The notes beneath the pieces are model-generated. The model was given only the letters and a program-made list of their open reading frames with translations. It did not search any database and was not told the DNA's origin. A stretch of DNA of 8,758 nucleotides from Desulfobacterales bacterium (GTDB lineage: Bacteria > Desulfobacterota > DSM-4660 > Desulfatiglandales > Desulfatiglandaceae): contig JAKLQB010000141.1 of assembly GCA_022013615.1 (NCBI GenBank), forward strand, positions 1 to 8,758, read 5' to 3'. The position numbers and the translations under genes were made by a program. Of this stretch, positions 5,676 through 8,758 are shown piece by piece. Every line of letters starts with the position of its first letter. Position 1 is the first letter of the stretch.

Positions 5676-8471
5676 TTACCCCATTTCGGCCAAGGCCTGA
5701 ATACATTTTTTGCAGATGGTGGGACGGCTGGTGTCATTTCCCACAGTGGGATCATGAACCCAGCAGCGCTCGCACTTAGGATCAGTTGAAGGCGATACCT
5801 TTACTCTGAGACCCGGTAATGTTTCGCTTTCAAGGCTTTTCTCAAGCTGATCCATGTCCTTTATATCCACCGAAGAAACGATGAAGATAGATCTGAGCTG
5901 TTCCCGATAGGGCGCTATTTTTTCCATGAGATCAGGCGACAGACCGACCGTTACGGATGCATCCAGGGGGTGCCCGATTTTCTTTTCCTTTCTCGCAAGT
6001 TCCAGTGCCTTTGTGACCTCTTTTCGAAGCGCTATTATGTCTTCCCAGCGGCCTGCAAGTTCTGGGTCCTTATATGTGGTGTTCACAGGGACAAAGAGCT
6101 CAGTATGTACACTGGAGGAGCGTTCCTTTCCTTTCATGTGCTGCCAGATTTCATCAGAGGTAAAGGAAAGAACAGGGGCCATCAGTCTTACCAGTGACTC
6201 CAGGATTTCATTCATGGCGGTCAGTGCTGACCTCCTCGCGAGGGATTGACTGGGTGATGTGTAAAGGCGATCTTTTATAATATCAAGATAAAAGGCCGAG
6301 AGATCTAAGACACAGAAGTTGTGAAGGCTGTGATAAACAAGGTGAAATTCGAAATCCTTGTATGCCTTGAGGACTTTTTCATTCAATTCCTGAAGCCGGT
6401 TAAGCACCCAGCGGTCAAGTTCCTCCATCTGCTGATATTTAATCGAATCAGTTTCAGGATCAAAGTCATTCAAATTGCCCAGGAGGTAGCGGCACGTGTT
6501 CCGAATGCGGCGATAGGCCTCTGTCAGGCGCTTTAAGATCTCTTTGGAGAGCCGGATATTGTCCCGGTAGTCTTCTCCCGCCACCCACAGCCTGAGGATT
6601 TCAGCGCCATAATTTCCAATGAGTTCTTCCGGGGCGATAACATTTCCCGCTGATTTGTGCATTGCCCTGCCCGACCCGTCAACAACAAAGCCGTGCGTCA
6701 AGACGCTTTTGTACGGTGCTTCACCGCGTGTACCTGAGGAACATAGAAGGGAACTGTGAAACCATCCGCGGTGTTGGTCACTACCCTCAAGGTAAAGATC
6801 TGAAGGGCTGTAAAGGTAATCTCTTTTCTCCATTACGGCCGCGTAACTCACACCGGAATCAAACCATACATCAAGGATATCCGTCTCTTTTCTGAATCTA
6901 TCCGCTCCGCATTCAGGACAACGAGTGCCCGAAGGTAGTAGCTTTTCTTCTGATTCACTAAACCAGACATCTGCGCCGGATTTTTCAACCATACTGGCCA
7001 CATGATCAATAATTTCCTGCGAGATGACTATATGACCACATTCCTTGCAAAAGAACACGGTGATAGGGACGCCCCACGACCTCTGGCGGGAAATGCACCA
7101 GTCAGGACGGTTGGCAATCATGTTAGAGATGCGCTCCTGTCCCCATGAGGGGATCCAGGTGACTTTGTTAATAGCATCAAGGGCCTTTTGCCTGAGGCCG
7201 TTTTTTTCCATGGAGATGAACCACTGTTCAGTGGAGCGGAAGATAACGGGTTTCTTACAGCGCCAGCAGTGCGGGTATTCGTGAGTTATATTCTCTTCCT
7301 TGAGAAGCGCACCCAACTCCTTGAGCCTATCGTTGATAGGCCGATTCGCTTCAAATACTTCAATGCCACCGAAATATTTCACATCCGGTGTAAATCGACC
7401 GGAGTCGTCCACGGGCGAATAGACATCCAGGCCATATTCCAGGCCGGTTTCATAGTCCTCTCGCCCATGGCCGGGGGCCGTATGGACGCAGCCCGTGCCG
7501 GCGTCAAGCGTCACATATGGCGCTATAACAATCACAGAGGGCCTGTCATACAAGGGATGTTTTGCTTCAAGATTTTCAAGATCAGCAGCCTTAAACTCCT
7601 GGATGATCTCGTATGATTCGATACCAAAGGTATCCATGCACATATCCGAAAGCCCCTTGGCCAGAATCATAACCTGGTTATTTCCGGTCTCTACTGCCAC
7701 ATATTCAAAGTCAGGATGCAGGGCAATGGCCAAATTGGCAGGCAGGGTCCATGGAGTCGTGGTCCAGATCACGATGGAAACCTCTTTTCTGGCCAATACC
7801 GGATACGATTTGCTCAGATCAGAGATCATGGGGAACTTTACAAAGATAGAAGGTGATGTATGTTCTTCGTATTCAACCTCTGCCTCTGCAAGCGCTGTCT
7901 TGCACGAAATGCACCAATAGATGGGTTTTTTGCTCCTCACAAGACTACCATTCAAGGCAAATTTACCAAACTCCCTGACGATCGTTGCCTCGTAAGAAAA
8001 ATTCATTGTGAGATAAGGGTCTTCCCACTCTCCAAAGACACCGAGGCGCTTAAATTCATTACGCTGAATATCGATGTATTTTTTGGCGTACTCACGGCAA
8101 TATCGACGTATTTCCACCTGGGACATTTCCAGCTTCCTTTCACCCAGTTCCGTGTCCACCCTATGCTCAATGGGAAGACCGTGGCAATCCCATCCCGGCA
8201 CATAGGGTGTGTCAAAGCCTGCCATTTGTTTTGATTTAATTATGATGTCTTTTAATATTTTGTTAAAGGCTGTTCCCATGTGGATATGCCCATTGGCATA
8301 CGGAGGACCGTCATGAAACATATAGCGTTTACGGCCCTTTGAGGATTGACGGATGAGTTGATATAGATTCAGCTTTTCCCAGTTCTCAAGGATTTCCGGT
8401 TCCTTTTTGACCAGATTGGCCTTCATAGGAAATGCAGTTTTGGGAAGGTTGAGCGTTTGCTTGTAATCCAT
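5676..8471 (-). CDS. ileS: Isoleucyl-tRNA synthetase
   Basis: This 931-residue class Ia cytosolic synthetase charges tRNA-Ile and edits mischarged valine. Its length is normal for the bacterial type with a C-terminal zinc ribbon. The first signature is GPPYANGHIHMGTAFNKILK, so HIGH reads HMGT (64-67). The editing domain shows WTTTPWTLP (236-244) and GHGREDYETG with the expected Asp at 339. WCISRQRSWGVPI (458-470) is typical of the family. The second signature reads AMHKS (603-607) instead of KMSKS and keeps the second lysine. The anticodon-binding domain follows, then a zinc ribbon CERC (900-903) and CKKC (920-923) at the end. GGAGG (8480-8484) lies 8 nt before the ATG. The gene has a strong promoter of its own and runs into lspA. 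It is complete with no frameshift. Confidence 0.98.
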   Translation of the reverse strand: MDYKQTLNLPKTAFPMKANLVKKEPEILENWEKLNLYQLIRQSSKGRKRYMFHDGPPYANGHIHMGTAFNKILKDIIIKSKQMAGFDTPYVPGWDCHGLPIEHRVDTELGERKLEMSQVEIRRYCREYAKKYIDIQRNEFKRLGVFGEWEDPYLTMNFSYEATIVREFGKFALNGSLVRSKKPIYWCISCKTALAEAEVEYEEHTSPSIFVKFPMISDLSKSYPVLARKEVSIVIWTTTPWTLPANLAIALHPDFEYVAVETGNNQVMILAKGLSDMCMDTFGIESYEIIQEFKAADLENLEAKHPLYDRPSVIVIAPYVTLDAGTGCVHTAPGHGREDYETGLEYGLDVYSPVDDSGRFTPDVKYFGGIEVFEANRPINDRLKELGALLKEENITHEYPHCWRCKKPVIFRSTEQWFISMEKNGLRQKALDAINKVTWIPSWGQERISNMIANRPDWCISRQRSWGVPITVFFCKECGHIVISQEIIDHVASMVEKSGADVWFSESEEKLLPSGTRCPECGADRFRKETDILDVWFDSGVSYAAVMEKRDYLYSPSDLYLEGSDQHRGWFHSSLLCSSGTRGEAPYKSVLTHGFVVDGSGRAMHKSAGNVIAPEELIGNYGAEILRLWVAGEDYRDNIRLSKEILKRLTEAYRRIRNTCRYLLGNLNDFDPETDSIKYQQMEELDRWVLNRLQELNEKVLKAYKDFEFHLVYHSLHNFCVLDLSAFYLDIIKDRLYTSPSQSLARRSALTAMNEILESLVRLMAPVLSFTSDEIWQHMKGKERSSSVHTELFVPVNTTYKDPELAGRWEDIIALRKEVTKALELARKEKKIGHPLDASVTVGLSPDLMEKIAPYREQLRSIFIVSSVDIKDMDQLEKSLESETLPGLRVKVSPSTDPKCERCWVHDPTVGNDTSRPTICKKCIQALAEMG

Positions 8472-8503
8472 GAAATGTGCCTCCAGACAAATTGTAATCT
8501 ATT

Positions 8504-8532
8504 AATATATTAGAATAAACTACATAAGTCAA
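8504..8532 (-). promoter_or_regulatory. Near-consensus sigma70-type promoter of ileS-lspA
   Basis: On the minus strand, TTGACT (8527-8532) and TATATT (8504-8509) are separated by exactly 17 nt, each matching consensus at 5 of 6 positions. The start would be near 8497, giving a leader of about 25 nt that contains only the ribosome binding site. No T-box or attenuator fits. It lies about 40 nt after the stop of the preceding RACo-like gene, with no terminator visible between them, so readthrough from that gene is also possible. Confidence 0.75.
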
Positions 8533-8572
8533 ACTCATAATTTGATCTTTTCCATCTTTGTCCCCTGGCAGG

Positions 8573-8758
8573 TTAGACGTAACTCAAGGTGTCATTCATA
8601 TGGGGAAAATGCATGGCATAAACAAATTCATTCTGGAAATCCGGGCTCGTAGTCAATTCCAAATACTCCACCTCTCTGGCCACGAGGTTTGCCTCTTTAC
8701 GTTTGTCAATGTTGAGAAGGGCCATTAGGGCACCATCTCCTGCGGCGTTACCTACGGC
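8573..8758 (-). CDS. RACo-like corrinoid protein activator (DUF4445, ASKHA), C-terminal part
   Basis: The last 61 codons of a minus-strand gene that begins beyond the window read AVGNAAGDGALMALLN, then KRKEANLVAREVEYLELT, and end PDFQNEFVYAMHFPHMNDTLSYV (given here in parts). GNAAGDGA followed by a KR-EA helix, a VEYLEL strand and a PDFQ-EF--AM-FP ending is characteristic of the C-terminal ATPase domain of the ferredoxin-containing RACo family. Characterised members use ATP and a [2Fe-2S] domain to reduce inactive Co(II) corrinoid proteins of methyl transfer, as in the Wood-Ljungdahl pathway or in methylamine and O-demethylation systems. Which corrinoid protein this one serves cannot be told from the fragment. 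The stop codon is at 8573-8575. The N-terminal ferredoxin domain would lie outside the window. Confidence 0.82.
   Translation of the reverse strand, partial: AVGNAAGDGALMALLNIDKRKEANLVAREVEYLELTTSPDFQNEFVYAMHFPHMNDTLSYV

Noticed and set aside
7188..7616. Plus-strand open frames of about 140 codons inside ileS (also 7495-7920)
   Set aside because: They are antisense to the highly conserved IleRS core, overlap each other and have no initiation signals.
1..8758. Novel defence, mobile or CRISPR system
   Set aside because: No phased direct repeats with spacers, no transposase, integrase or nuclease frames and no target-site duplications were found. The coding content is housekeeping plus two uncharacterised genes.

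Overview
The window reads like chromosomal core sequence of an anaerobic deltaproteobacterium, most likely Desulfobacterota (Desulfobacterales-like). Three things suggest this. The gene edge at the right end encodes the C-terminus of a RACo-type (DUF4445) corrinoid-protein activator. The aminoacyl-tRNA synthetases have a deltaproteobacterial flavour. There is also a very acidic gene next to valS of a kind I associate with that group. This placement is inference: no rRNA is present. Housekeeping genes dominate and base composition is moderate.

Left part (1-699): the 3' end of gpmI (phosphoglycerate mutase) on the plus strand, facing a self-contained minus-strand tRNA-Arg(CCG) unit that has its own promoter and terminator. 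The terminator stem contains the gpmI stop codon. The 322-nt gap to the next gene holds the tRNA promoter, two hairpins (one a strikingly complete 45-nt imperfect palindrome), an A/T-rich stretch and a promoter for the next gene.

Middle left (700-1984): a single-gene unit encoding a 400-residue, extremely acidic, probably disordered protein. It has an internal 72-residue repeat in three copies and a C-terminal amphipathic helical segment that resembles the PopZ layout. It ends in a strong intrinsic terminator.

Middle right (2038-5180): promoter, valS (valyl-tRNA synthetase), then a 133-residue protein of unknown function that starts at GTG 19 nt after valS.

Right part (5177-8758), minus strand: the C-terminus of the RACo-like protein, a near-consensus promoter, ileS (isoleucyl-tRNA synthetase), and lspA (signal peptidase II), which starts at a TTG four nt after ileS. 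lspA and the unknown gene meet tail to tail with a 4-bp overlap. valS and ileS are class Ia paralogues pointing at each other. Together the genes serve translation (tRNA-Arg, ValRS, IleRS), glycolysis, lipoprotein maturation and corrinoid metabolism.

I see no CRISPR array, prophage, complete insertion sequence or defence system. The least explained items are the acidic repeat protein, the 45-nt palindrome and the 133-residue protein.
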